Shown: piece by piece, positions 1-5,638 of the stretch | How the letters are laid out: every line of letters begins with the position of its first letter | Numbering within the stretch: position 1 is the stretch's first letter | Origin: an uncultured Porphyromonadaceae bacterium | GTDB lineage: Bacteria > Bacteroidota > Bacteroidia > Bacteroidales > Muribaculaceae | Direction: 5' to 3' | Length of the DNA stretch: 8,276 nucleotides | Assembly: GCA_937892215.1 (NCBI GenBank) | Contig: CALAVE010000007.1 | Coordinates: 1 to 8,276 of the forward strand | Translations under genes and position numbers: made by a program | The notes under the pieces: generated by a model | The model's input: only the letters and a program-made list of their open reading frames with translations | Databases searched by the model: none | What the model was told of the DNA's origin: nothing

Positions 1-6
1 GGTCAG

Positions 7-102
7 TCTGGAACCGCGTCTGGAACCGGGTCTGGAACCGGGTCTGGAACCGCGTCTGGATCCGCGTCTGGAACCGGGTTTGGAACCGCGTCTGGAACCT
101 CT
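7..102. repeat. 12-bp tandem repeat, eight units, upstream of the MazF-like gene
   Basis: Eight consecutive 12-bp units of consensus TCTGGAACCGSG start at 7, 19, 31, 43, 55, 67, 79 and 91. They differ by a C/G alternation at unit position 11, one A-to-T change in unit 5, one C-to-T change in unit 7 and a degenerate end to unit 8. All three forward frames are open through the array. They read Ser-Gly-Thr-Ala/Gly (the frame that continues into MazF), Leu-Glu-Pro-Arg/Gly, or Trp-Asn-Arg-Val. The array may start left of the window. It could be a coding linker, an intergenic minisatellite or a length-variable tract; the sequence does not decide. Confidence 0.93.
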
Positions 103-115
103 GGACTCAATGGGA

Positions 116-123
116 AGAAGGGG
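116..123 (+). promoter_or_regulatory. Possible ribosome binding site of the MazF-like gene
   Basis: The purine stretch AGAAGGGG is the only Shine-Dalgarno-like sequence seen before any gene in this window. It ends 3 nt before the GTG at 127, which is short, and 21 nt before the alternative GTG at 145, which is too long. The other genes are preceded by A-rich or AT-rich sequence without such a motif, as is usual in Bacteroidales. The motif therefore fits a Firmicutes-like origin for the left part of the window. Confidence 0.35.
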
Positions 124-126
124 TGC

Positions 127-708
127 GTGGATGGACCTGGCTTTGTGCGCCGCTTGGAAATCTGGTATGCGGATCTTGGATATCATCACGGGACAAGCGT
201 GCAGAATGGAACCCGGCCCGTCCTGATAGTAAGCAACGATATCACCAATTTTCATGCCCCGGTAGTAGTCGTCATTCCGATGTCCACGAATCTGAACAGA
301 AATGACCTGCCGGCCCATATCCCGGTAGAAGCCAGACAGGTGGAACTGATGGATGCCAGGAGGGATCTCAGGGAGGGGACGCTCTTCCTGGAGCAGATTA
401 CCACGATAGACAAGGGCCAGCTGATCAACCGTATCGGCAGGATCAGGGACCCGGCTCTGGCATCCCGGGTGAACTTGGGGATGAAAGAGCATTTGGTACT
501 GGATGACCCTACCGGCGGCACCGCACCCGGCACCGCAACCGGCACCGCAACCGGCACCCCAGCCTGCACCTCAACCTGCACCACAGCCGGTCCCACAACC
601 CGGCAACAAAAGCAAGTTGCCGATGATGATTGGAGCTGCTGCCGTAGCCTTGTTCATTATCGGCGGTGGATACTTTGCCTACAGCCACTTCATGGGCAGC
701 AAGGATGA
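127..708 (+). CDS. MazF/PemK-family endoribonuclease toxin, 3' end fused out of frame to the next gene
   Basis: MazF toxins are small SH3-like-fold endoribonucleases that cut mRNA and are normally paired with an upstream antitoxin. Residues 7-125 match the family. IWYADL (12-17) gives the first strand. NGTRPVLIVSND (27-38) carries the conserved Arg (R30), aligned with Arg25 of Bacillus MazF. VVVVIPMSTN (46-55) carries Ser/Thr where MazF has its catalytic Thr. FLEQITTIDKGQL (87-99) is the typical second signature. The usual MazF length of about 115 residues ends near position 505, but no stop is present. The frame continues to 708 through GTA-rich low-complexity sequence and then out-of-frame reading of the next gene, so residues after about 127 are probably not native. 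Start: GTG at 127 is assumed; GTG at 145 (beginning Met-Arg-Arg) would fit family N-termini. The frame is also open leftward to position 1, so an N-terminal fusion is possible. No antitoxin is visible. Six AGA/AGG arginine codons set this gene apart from its neighbours. Confidence 0.78.
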   Translation: MDGPGFVRRLEIWYADLGYHHGTSVQNGTRPVLIVSNDITNFHAPVVVVIPMSTNLNRNDLPAHIPVEARQVELMDARRDLREGTLFLEQITTIDKGQLINRIGRIRDPALASRVNLGMKEHLVLDDPTGGTAPGTATGTATGTPACTSTCTTAGPTTRQQKQVADDDWSCCRSLVHYRRWILCLQPLHGQQG

Positions 709-1219
709 ACCAGCGCAGCAGGAAGAAGTGTCCACATCCTCCGCAACTCAAGCAAGCAATAACCCCGCTCAGGCCGAGACCGGCGACGCCAAGTCGCTTA
801 CCACAGCCGCCATAAGCGACCTCAAGAGTGCCGGCACAGCCGGTCAAGGCATCGACAAGCTGAACCAAGCCATCGACAAAGGAGGTAAAGAGTCGGTCGA
901 GGCGCTATATACGCTCGCTCAACTCTATGGCCGCGTTTATAAGGACAAAGATGTGCTCGCCAATGTAGAAAATCTGCTTCCTAAGGACACCAAGAAGGCC
1001 CATGAACTCAACGAGAAAGCAGTGGCCCTCGATGCCACCTATTATCCCTCGCTCTACGAGTTGGGCTGCGATTACATGGCCGGTGACGCCCGTGGTGCCG
1101 TGGAGCGCGACATCGACAAGGCCAAGCAGTATTTTACAAGTGGTGTTGAGTATGCGCGGCAGGCCGGCGACGTAGGGTTCACAGAGCGTTTTGAAATTCG
1201 TATCACATCACTTGAGTAA
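503..1219 (+). CDS. Inner-membrane protein with Pro-rich linker and periplasmic TPR/Sel1-like domain, N-terminus missing
   Basis: Four parts can be seen: a Pro-Ala-Pro-Gln linker (residues 5-33), a basic stretch (GNKSK), one transmembrane helix (about 39-62, rich in Ala, Ile and Gly), then a polar Ser/Ala/Gln-rich spacer and a helical TPR- or Sel1-like domain (about 115-222). The domain includes repeats of the form A..LY.LAQLYG and KAHELNEKAVALD. In Bacteroidales this arrangement usually follows a cytoplasmic N-terminal domain, for example a zinc ribbon or a Ser/Thr kinase, but none is present. The ATG at 503 lies in sequence that also belongs to the MazF reading frame, has no ribosome binding site, and is probably not the native start. 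I therefore treat this as the 3' part of a gene cut at the junction. It is followed after 45 bp by the WG-repeat gene on the same strand, probably as an operon. The specific function is unknown; TPR domains usually mediate protein-protein contacts. Confidence 0.7.
   Translation: MTLPAAPHPAPQPAPQPAPQPAPQPAPQPVPQPGNKSKLPMMIGAAAVALFIIGGGYFAYSHFMGSKDEPAQQEEVSTSSATQASNNPAQAETGDAKSLTTAAISDLKSAGTAGQGIDKLNQAIDKGGKESVEALYTLAQLYGRVYKDKDVLANVENLLPKDTKKAHELNEKAVALDATYYPSLYELGCDYMAGDARGAVERDIDKAKQYFTSGVEYARQAGDVGFTERFEIRITSLE
505..540. other. Probable junction between unrelated sequences (MazF end / Bacteroidales membrane protein)
   Basis: To the left lies a complete MazF domain in frame 1. To the right lies a Pro-Ala-Pro-Gln linker plus membrane protein in frame 2, with no N-terminal domain and no ribosome binding site. 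A TGA at 482-484 closes frame 2 just upstream, so the membrane protein cannot extend into the MazF region. The change coincides with 12-bp-periodic DNA, including two exact CCGGCACCGCAA copies at 527-538 and 539-550. Arginine codon use shifts from many AGA/AGG to CGN. The exact breakpoint cannot be fixed because it falls in low-complexity DNA. It may be a real recombination product or an assembly chimera. Confidence 0.6.
513..600 (+). repeat. 12-bp-periodic DNA encoding a Pro-Ala-Pro-Gln linker
   Basis: In the frame of the membrane protein this stretch encodes about seven PAPQ-type units, ending in Pro-Val-Pro-Gln-Pro-Gly. The first units are nearly identical at DNA level (CCGGCACCGCAA). Later ones vary at third codon positions (CCC/CCT/CCA, CAA/CAG). 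That is the pattern expected of a linker selected as protein, and it supports this frame as the coding one. In the MazF frame the same bases read as a Gly-Thr-Ala-x repeat. Confidence 0.85.
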
Positions 1220-1264
1220 CATTTGGCTTTCACAGTCCTTCCAAACACGACAAAAAGCATCAAA

Positions 1265-2608
1265 ATGAAAAAAAAACGCACGTTTATCATTATGGCTTGT
1301 CTGTTACTGCCGGCCATATTCTCCCGAGCCGAGGTGGCGCGGTGGGCGATACGCCCTGTGAACCAGGCCATATCGCGAATGAGCGCTAACTACTTCAAGG
1401 CATGGAACGCTGAGCACTGTGGTGTGTTCAATAGCGAAGGCAAGCAGGTGGTGCCCTTTATGGCCGATTCCATTACCGACTTTGTGGATAACCATGCGGT
1501 GGCGCTTCGCTTGGAAGACGACCGCTGGCGCTTGCTCTCGGTGCTGCATCTCGACGGGGCCATCTTTCCCGTGCGGGAGCAGGTGTATGTGGATGAGAAC
1601 CCCTTTGTGGCCGCCGACCGCCTGCTGGTGACCGACAAGAAGCGGAAGTATGTGTTCATCGACATGGAGGGCAAAAAATTGAAAGAGAAAGTGGTGCCCG
1701 ATGCGTTGCCTCCGGCGCGACCCGAACCAGAATTGGTGTTCTACACCAATGGTCCCATACCCTTCGAAGGCAAAAACGGCCTCTACGGCTACCGAGTGGG
1801 CAAAGACGTGCTCATGCCTGCCCAGTTCCAAGAGGCGTATCCGTTTATCGACGGTTATGCCGTGGCCACCGACAGTACAGGCCGATACGGGCTGCTTCGG
1901 CTCATCGACGGCGATGTTACATGCGACCAGAGCGAGGGGACAGGCCCTATCCTGGATTATAATCTGGCACTGGTGAATCTTAACGTGGGCCTTCCGCCAG
2001 AGTTCGGTAACGACATCGTCACGGTGGATTGTACCGATAGCCGGGGCAATGTGACTGAGGAAAAAAGTTACACAGGCGGACCCGAGCGGGTGGTTCCGTT
2101 AAAGTTGCCAGCCGGGAAATATTCCGTCAAGATTAAGTCGGGAGAACTATGGCTCTATTCCACCACAATCACGGCTAAGCCCAAGCCTAAGCCAAAACCC
2201 AAACCCGAGCCGAAGAAGCCGCAACCCACGCAAGGCGGAAATGTCACCAAGGTGAATACTCCCATTCGCACTCAGCGCACTCAAGTGTCGTCAACAGAGA
2301 TTAGCGGTAGCGATTTGCAGTTGCTCATCGGAGCAAACACGCTCAAGGCCAACGCCAAGGACTGTGCCTCGTTCACCATCACAATCACCAACAATGGCGA
2401 CAACACGGTGAACACTCCGCTCACGGTGAGTGGAAAAGGTGTTGTGTGCGCCACGCGCAACATCACCATTGCGGCACATTCGTCGCGCTCTGTCACGGCC
2501 ACGCTCACCGGCATCAAGTCGCGTGAGACGCGTGCGGTGACAGTGAGCACGTCGCAGAAATCCACATCGAAGAATATCTCGGTGACACCATTCTTCACCG
2601 AGTTCTAA
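1265..2608 (+). CDS. Exported WG-repeat protein with Lys-Pro linker and CARDB-like C-terminal domain
   Basis: The ATG at 1265 starts a clear signal peptide: basic MKKKR, hydrophobic core FIIMACLLLPAIF, cleavage near Ser-Arg-Ala. An upstream in-frame TTG at 1223 would put 14 residues before this signal and is not preferred. Residues about 40-235 hold degenerate WG (KWG) beta repeats, seen as G.. VVPF..DSITDF.. A.. and, later, NGLYGYRVGKDVLMPAQF with DGYAVAT.. GRYGLL. Such repeats form beta structures, usually of unknown ligand. A beta-rich segment (about 240-302) ends before a Lys-Pro linker (305-320). Residues about 345-447 look like a CARDB or Ig-like sandwich (FTITITNNGDNTVNTPL, then VTATLTG). 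No lipoprotein Cys follows the signal, so a soluble periplasmic or surface-exported protein is likely. Length is 447 residues. It probably shares a transcript with the membrane TPR protein upstream. Function unknown. Confidence 0.78.
   Translation: MKKKRTFIIMACLLLPAIFSRAEVARWAIRPVNQAISRMSANYFKAWNAEHCGVFNSEGKQVVPFMADSITDFVDNHAVALRLEDDRWRLLSVLHLDGAIFPVREQVYVDENPFVAADRLLVTDKKRKYVFIDMEGKKLKEKVVPDALPPARPEPELVFYTNGPIPFEGKNGLYGYRVGKDVLMPAQFQEAYPFIDGYAVATDSTGRYGLLRLIDGDVTCDQSEGTGPILDYNLALVNLNVGLPPEFGNDIVTVDCTDSRGNVTEEKSYTGGPERVVPLKLPAGKYSVKIKSGELWLYSTTITAKPKPKPKPKPEPKKPQPTQGGNVTKVNTPIRTQRTQVSSTEISGSDLQLLIGANTLKANAKDCASFTITITNNGDNTVNTPLTVSGKGVVCATRNITIAAHSSRSVTATLTGIKSRETRAVTVSTSQKSTSKNISVTPFFTEF
2177..2230 (+). 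repeat. Lys-Pro repeat linker in the WG-repeat protein
   Basis: Five Lys-Pro dipeptides are followed by Glu-Pro, Lys-Lys-Pro and Gln-Pro. Codons alternate (AAG/AAA with CCC/CCT/CCA), so the repeat is conserved as protein rather than as exact DNA. Such KP-rich rods commonly act as extended spacers across the periplasm or between domains. Here it separates the WG/beta region from the CARDB-like domain. Confidence 0.8.
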
Positions 2609-2670
2609 CAATAAAAAACGGTGTCCACTTCCTGTAACCGGACCCCGTAAACATTAACGATTTTTGCCTG

Positions 2671-2715
2671 CGATAGGCCCCGTGGAACACTGCGGTGTCC
2701 ACACAGGGCCTATCG
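2671..2715. terminator. Strong hairpin between convergent genes, possible bidirectional terminator
   Basis: CGATAGGCCC at 2671-2680 pairs perfectly with GGGCCTATCG at 2706-2715. Inside, GTGGAACAC (2682-2690) pairs with GTGTCCAC (2695-2702) with one bulged base, leaving a four-base loop. The element sits between the ends of the WG-repeat gene (2608) and the minus-strand cysE gene (2748). This position fits a terminator shared by convergent transcripts. Neither side has a strong U-tract, so a plain intrinsic terminator is not certain; an mRNA 3'-end stabiliser or REP-like element is an alternative. The decamer CGGTGTCCAC also occurs at 2619-2628, 19 bp after the WG stop. Confidence 0.55.
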
Positions 2716-2747
2716 GTCGTTATTAGCGCTCTGCTGTAGTATGCCGG

Positions 2748-3650
2748 TCACTGCGTCTTAGCCTGGAGAATACGTCCGCCTTGCGGCACGTCGTGTGTCA
2801 CCCACACGTTGCCGCCTATCACGGCATTGTCGCCTATGGTGATACGCCCCAGAATGGTGGCGTTACTGTAGATAATCACGTTATTGCCTATGATGGGATG
2901 GCGCGGAATACCCTTGATGGGCTTGCCGTTCTCGTCGGTGGGAAAACTGCGTGCGCCCAGCGTTACGCCCTGATAGAGTTTCACGTTGTGGCCAATGACG
3001 GTGGTTTCGCCTATCACTACGCCGGTGCCGTGGTCGATGGCGAAGTGGTGGCCTATCTTCGCTCCGGGATGAATGTCGATTCCAGTCTCGGAGTGTGCCA
3101 TTTCGCTAATCATGCGAGGAATCACCGGTACCCCGGCCGAGTGCAGGAAGTGGGCTATGCGGTGGGCCGAGATGGCTTTCACTGCCGGGTAGCAGTAAAT
3201 CACCTCTTGCATGTGGGCCGCGGCCGGGTCACCGTTGAATATGGCTTCCACATCGGTGTGGAGAGTATCTTTCAGTAGAGGTAACTCAGTCATGAATCGG
3301 CAAGCGATTTCGTTTGCCTTTCTGCGTATTTCGGCCAACCCGGAGCATGAGCAAGGCGATGTGAATGTGAGCCCGGCCGTAATCTGATTCACCAGAATTT
3401 CGTGGAGACGGACGCAGTTCTTGTTCAGAATGTCGTCCAAATTGTCGCTGTTGATATCACCTGTTCCGAAAAAACCGGGGAAAATCACCGCCCGGCACAG
3501 TTCCACCATCTCCCGCACCAGTGCTTGCTGCGGCAGCGGTTCGTCGGCAAATTTCATGTGGCACATGTCGTCCAGACTTCTGTGGTGCTCAGCCAATAAT
3601 TCGGTTACCTGAGTAATGAAGTTAGGTGTATTCTCGGATTTTTCTGTCAT
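2748..3650 (-). CDS. cysE: Serine O-acetyltransferase
   Basis: This enzyme transfers acetyl from acetyl-CoA to L-serine, giving O-acetylserine, the substrate for cysteine synthase, in the cytoplasm. The protein has 300 residues. An alpha-helical N-terminal region (1-180) includes TDVEAIFNGDPAA (132-144) and YPAVKAISAHRIAHFLH (154-170), typical of serine acetyltransferases. A left-handed beta-helix of hexapeptide repeats follows (190-285). Family catalytic residues are visible: Asp192 in DIHPGAKIG, His207 in AIDHGTGVVIGET, and His251 in PRHPIIG. The long N-terminal region with a CSC pair (100-102) resembles the SrpH/EpsC-type enzymes of anaerobes and Bacteroidetes rather than Escherichia coli CysE. 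The C-terminal tail after the helix is short. The gene is transcribed leftward from a divergent promoter region and stands alone, with no cysK next to it in the window. Confidence 0.95.
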   Translation of the reverse strand: MTEKSENTPNFITQVTELLAEHHRSLDDMCHMKFADEPLPQQALVREMVELCRAVIFPGFFGTGDINSDNLDDILNKNCVRLHEILVNQITAGLTFTSPCSCSGLAEIRRKANEIACRFMTELPLLKDTLHTDVEAIFNGDPAAAHMQEVIYCYPAVKAISAHRIAHFLHSAGVPVIPRMISEMAHSETGIDIHPGAKIGHHFAIDHGTGVVIGETTVIGHNVKLYQGVTLGARSFPTDENGKPIKGIPRHPIIGNNVIIYSNATILGRITIGDNAVIGGNVWVTHDVPQGGRILQAKTQ

Positions 3651-3678
3651 ATTTATGCGTTTGATTTAGAATCGCATG

Positions 3679-3686
3679 CAAATTTA
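3679..3686 (-). promoter_or_regulatory. Bacteroidetes-type -7 element for cysE
   Basis: Read on the minus strand, this is TAAATTTG, an exact match to the Bacteroidetes -7 consensus TAnnTTTG. It ends 28 nt before the cysE ATG, a short leader length similar to that of the divergent promoter on the other strand. No clear -33 TTTG is present about 20 bp upstream (the sequence there is TATAGTT), so confidence is limited. Confidence 0.4.
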
Positions 3687-3748
3687 CACAAATTATCCGT
3701 TTTTAACTATAGTTTTGGTGCCTACTTGGCTGTGAGTTGCTGTCAGTG

Positions 3749-3779
3749 TTGTAAAATAGGTAGAATTGGAGTAATTTTG
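3749..3779 (+). promoter_or_regulatory. Bacteroidetes-type promoter for the ABC transporter operon
   Basis: TTG at 3749-3751 and TAATTTTG at 3772-3779 match the Bacteroidetes sigma-ABfr -33 (TTTG-like) and -7 (TAnnTTTG) elements, separated by 20 bp, close to the usual spacing of about 19. The -7 element ends 30 nt before the ATG at 3810, so the leader would be about 25 nt. No operator-like inverted repeat was seen between the elements. Confidence 0.5.
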
Positions 3780-3809
3780 CCGTGAAAAGAAATGTTATTG
3801 TAAACAGGA

Positions 3810-4460
3810 ATGGAAATAGAGAGAATAGAGATATCCAATGTGGTACCGGCGGTGTTTGCCGGGGCAGACCTCAGCGGCAGTGAGATTTGGGCACGTGATG
3901 TGGTCTTTGAGCCTGGTCGGCGCTTTCTGATTTCGGCCGAGAGCGGAACGGGCAAGTCGTCGCTGTGCAGTTTCATCTATGGCTACCGCCGTGATTTCAC
4001 CGGTGATATAAAGTTCGGCACCCGAAACGTGCGGAGCCTTAGCGTGGCTGAGTGGTGCGATATCCGCAGGCGCGGAATAGCCTATTTGCCGCAGGATATG
4101 CGCCTGTTCGGGGAATTGACCTCGCTTGAGAACGTAGAACTCAAGAACGGACTCACAGGCCACAAGACACGGGCGCAGATTGTGCAGATGCTGGAGCAGG
4201 TGGGCCTTGCCGACAAGGTGAACAGCCTCGTGAGCCGGATGTCTATTGGCCAGCAGCAGCGCGTGGCCATAGTGCGTGCCCTGTGCCAGCCGTTCCGATT
4301 CCTGATACTGGATGAGCCTGTGAGCCATCTCGACGAGACCAATAATGCAGTGATAGCCACTCTGGTGGAGCGGGAAGCGCAGGCACAAGGTGCTGCGGTG
4401 ATAGCCACTTCGGTGGGAAATAATGTTAAACTCAAGGCGGATAAGGAGTTCAAACTATGA
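3810..4460 (+). CDS. ABC transporter ATP-binding protein, LolD/MacB-like, with atypical motifs
   Basis: This is the cytoplasmic nucleotide-binding subunit expected to power the FtsX-like permease encoded next. At 216 residues it is a stand-alone ATPase domain. Visible motifs are Walker A AESGTGKSS (43-51), Q-loop YLPQD with Gln95, signature MSIGQQQR (144-151), Walker B FLILDEP (164-170) and D-loop SHLD (172-175). Two departures from consensus stand out. The first Walker A glycine is Ala43. The switch (H-loop) histidine expected after the last core strand is Ser201 in VIATSVGN. Gly46, Gly48, Lys49 and the Walker B acidic pair are intact, so ATP binding is likely kept. The ATG at 3810 follows the candidate promoter by 30 nt. 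Its stop overlaps the permease start (ATGA), which suggests translational coupling. Clear ABC ATPase; substrate unknown. Confidence 0.92.
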   Translation: MEIERIEISNVVPAVFAGADLSGSEIWARDVVFEPGRRFLISAESGTGKSSLCSFIYGYRRDFTGDIKFGTRNVRSLSVAEWCDIRRRGIAYLPQDMRLFGELTSLENVELKNGLTGHKTRAQIVQMLEQVGLADKVNSLVSRMSIGQQQRVAIVRALCQPFRFLILDEPVSHLDETNNAVIATLVEREAQAQGAAVIATSVGNNVKLKADKEFKL

Positions 4461-5638
4461 AAAAACTGATGTGGAAATTGCTGCGTAAGCATGTGAGTGT
4501 GGGTCAGTTCGTGGGTTTCTCGCTGGCCAACCTGATAGGACTGAGCATTGTGATAGTGGCGTTGCAGTTCTACTCCGACGTTCGCCCTGTTTTTGAGGAT
4601 GAGGAGGGATTCCTGAAAAAGGATTATCTGGTGATAACCCGCAAAGTGAGCGGTGCCGGTGCCCTTCTCGGAGGAAGCGCTTCGTTCGATGAGAGCGCCA
4701 TTTCCGACCTGAAAAGCCAGTCGTGGGTGCGTTCGGTGGGAAAGTTTTCCACCAGTTCTTACGCAATCTATGCCTCAGTGAACGTGGGAGGCGGGCGAGC
4801 CATGCGTACACAGTTCTTCTTTGAGTCGCTCCCCAGTGAGTATATCGATGTTTCGCAGGATGAGTGGGACTACACCCCCGGTGGAGTGATTCCGGTGATA
4901 ATGTCGAAGGACTATCTGTCGCTTTACAACTTCGGCTATGCCACTTCTGTGGGAATGCCTCAGATAAGCGAGGGCATGGCCGAGATGATACCGCTCCTGT
5001 TCACTCTTACGGGCAATGGCCGCTCCGATTCGTTTAGCGGACGCATCGTGGGATTCTCCAACCGCCTCAACACCGTGATTGTGCCTGAGGACTTCATGCG
5101 CTGGAGCAATGAGCAGTACGGTGACGGAACCGAGGCCGAGCCGGCGCGCCTGATAGTGGAGGTTAACAGCCCTGGTGATGTGCGCATCGACGAATATATG
5201 AAAGAGCACCGCTACGAAGTGTCGGGCGACAAGGCCAACAGCAGCAAGGCCAACTATTTCCTCACCATAGTTGTGGCTATAGTGATAGCGGTTGGCGTGC
5301 TAATCAGCGCATTGTCCTTCTTCGTGCTGATGCTCAGCATCTATCTGCTTCTGCAGAAGAATGTCAGAAAACTCAAGGACCTGCTATTGCTGGGCTATTC
5401 GCCGGCGGAAGTGTCGGCACCTTACGTCAGGATGGTAGTGGTTATAAACGGTCTGGTGCTGGTGCTCAGTGTGCTGCTCATGCTTGCCGCGAGGATGTAC
5501 TATCTGCCACTACTCCGAGCCATGGGGGTGGATGGAGCCACGTTGTGGCCATCCATCGGCATCGGTGTGCTGCTCATGCTTGCCATCACCATTGGTAATG
5601 TTTTGGCCATTCGTCGCAAAGTTCGCAGTCTGTGGTAA
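4457..5638 (+). CDS. FtsX-like ABC transporter permease (MacB/LolCE type)
   Basis: The 393-residue protein has the four-helix layout of FtsX/MacB permeases. TM1 (about 17-38) follows a basic amphipathic start. A large extracytoplasmic domain (about 40-265) comes next. Then TM2 (268-299), a cytoplasmic loop KNVRKLKDLLLLGYSPAEV (301-319), TM3 (325-346) and TM4 (364-386), ending in a basic tail. The LKDLLLLGYSPAEV loop resembles the conserved FtsX-family coupling segment (I/L-G-x-S..EI) that contacts the ATPase. Members of this superfamily move lipoproteins, peptides or antibiotics, or work mechanically without carrying a substrate. The gene overlaps the ATPase stop by four bases. It is followed after about 110 bp by an outer-membrane barrel gene on the same strand. 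The pair is a transporter or mechanotransmission module; the cargo cannot be inferred from sequence. Confidence 0.88.
   Translation: MKKLMWKLLRKHVSVGQFVGFSLANLIGLSIVIVALQFYSDVRPVFEDEEGFLKKDYLVITRKVSGAGALLGGSASFDESAISDLKSQSWVRSVGKFSTSSYAIYASVNVGGGRAMRTQFFFESLPSEYIDVSQDEWDYTPGGVIPVIMSKDYLSLYNFGYATSVGMPQISEGMAEMIPLLFTLTGNGRSDSFSGRIVGFSNRLNTVIVPEDFMRWSNEQYGDGTEAEPARLIVEVNSPGDVRIDEYMKEHRYEVSGDKANSSKANYFLTIVVAIVIAVGVLISALSFFVLMLSIYLLLQKNVRKLKDLLLLGYSPAEVSAPYVRMVVVINGLVLVLSVLLMLAARMYYLPLLRAMGVDGATLWPSIGIGVLLMLAITIGNVLAIRRKVRSLW

Noticed and set aside
7..102. CRISPR array
   Set aside because: The repeats are 12 bp and directly adjacent, with no spacers.
1..226. Leu-Glu-Pro-Arg/Gly repeat frame ending in a TGA at 224-226 as the C-terminus of an upstream protein or antitoxin
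   Set aside because: It would overlap the MazF gene by about 100 bases. Beyond the repeat its residues are an out-of-frame reading of MazF, and the C/G alternation is non-synonymous in this frame.
123..305. 60-residue frame-3 reading (Trp-rich start) as a separate small gene
   Set aside because: Past the repeat it is simply the out-of-frame reading of MazF. No family resemblance.
509..868. 119-residue antisense frame rich in Cys, Gly and Arg
   Set aside because: It is the reverse reading of the PAPQ linker repeats and membrane helix. The composition comes from the repeats, not from a cysteine-rich peptide.
1223..1264. Upstream TTG start for the WG-repeat gene
   Set aside because: It would bury the signal peptide behind 14 residues. 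The ATG at 1265 gives a textbook signal sequence.
1304..1831. 175-residue antisense frame opposite the WG-repeat gene
   Set aside because: No recognisable domain. It lies opposite the signal peptide and WG repeats of the sense gene.
3795..4388. 197-residue antisense open frame opposite the ABC ATPase
   Set aside because: The sense strand carries all ABC motifs in order. The antisense product has no family features and no promoter.
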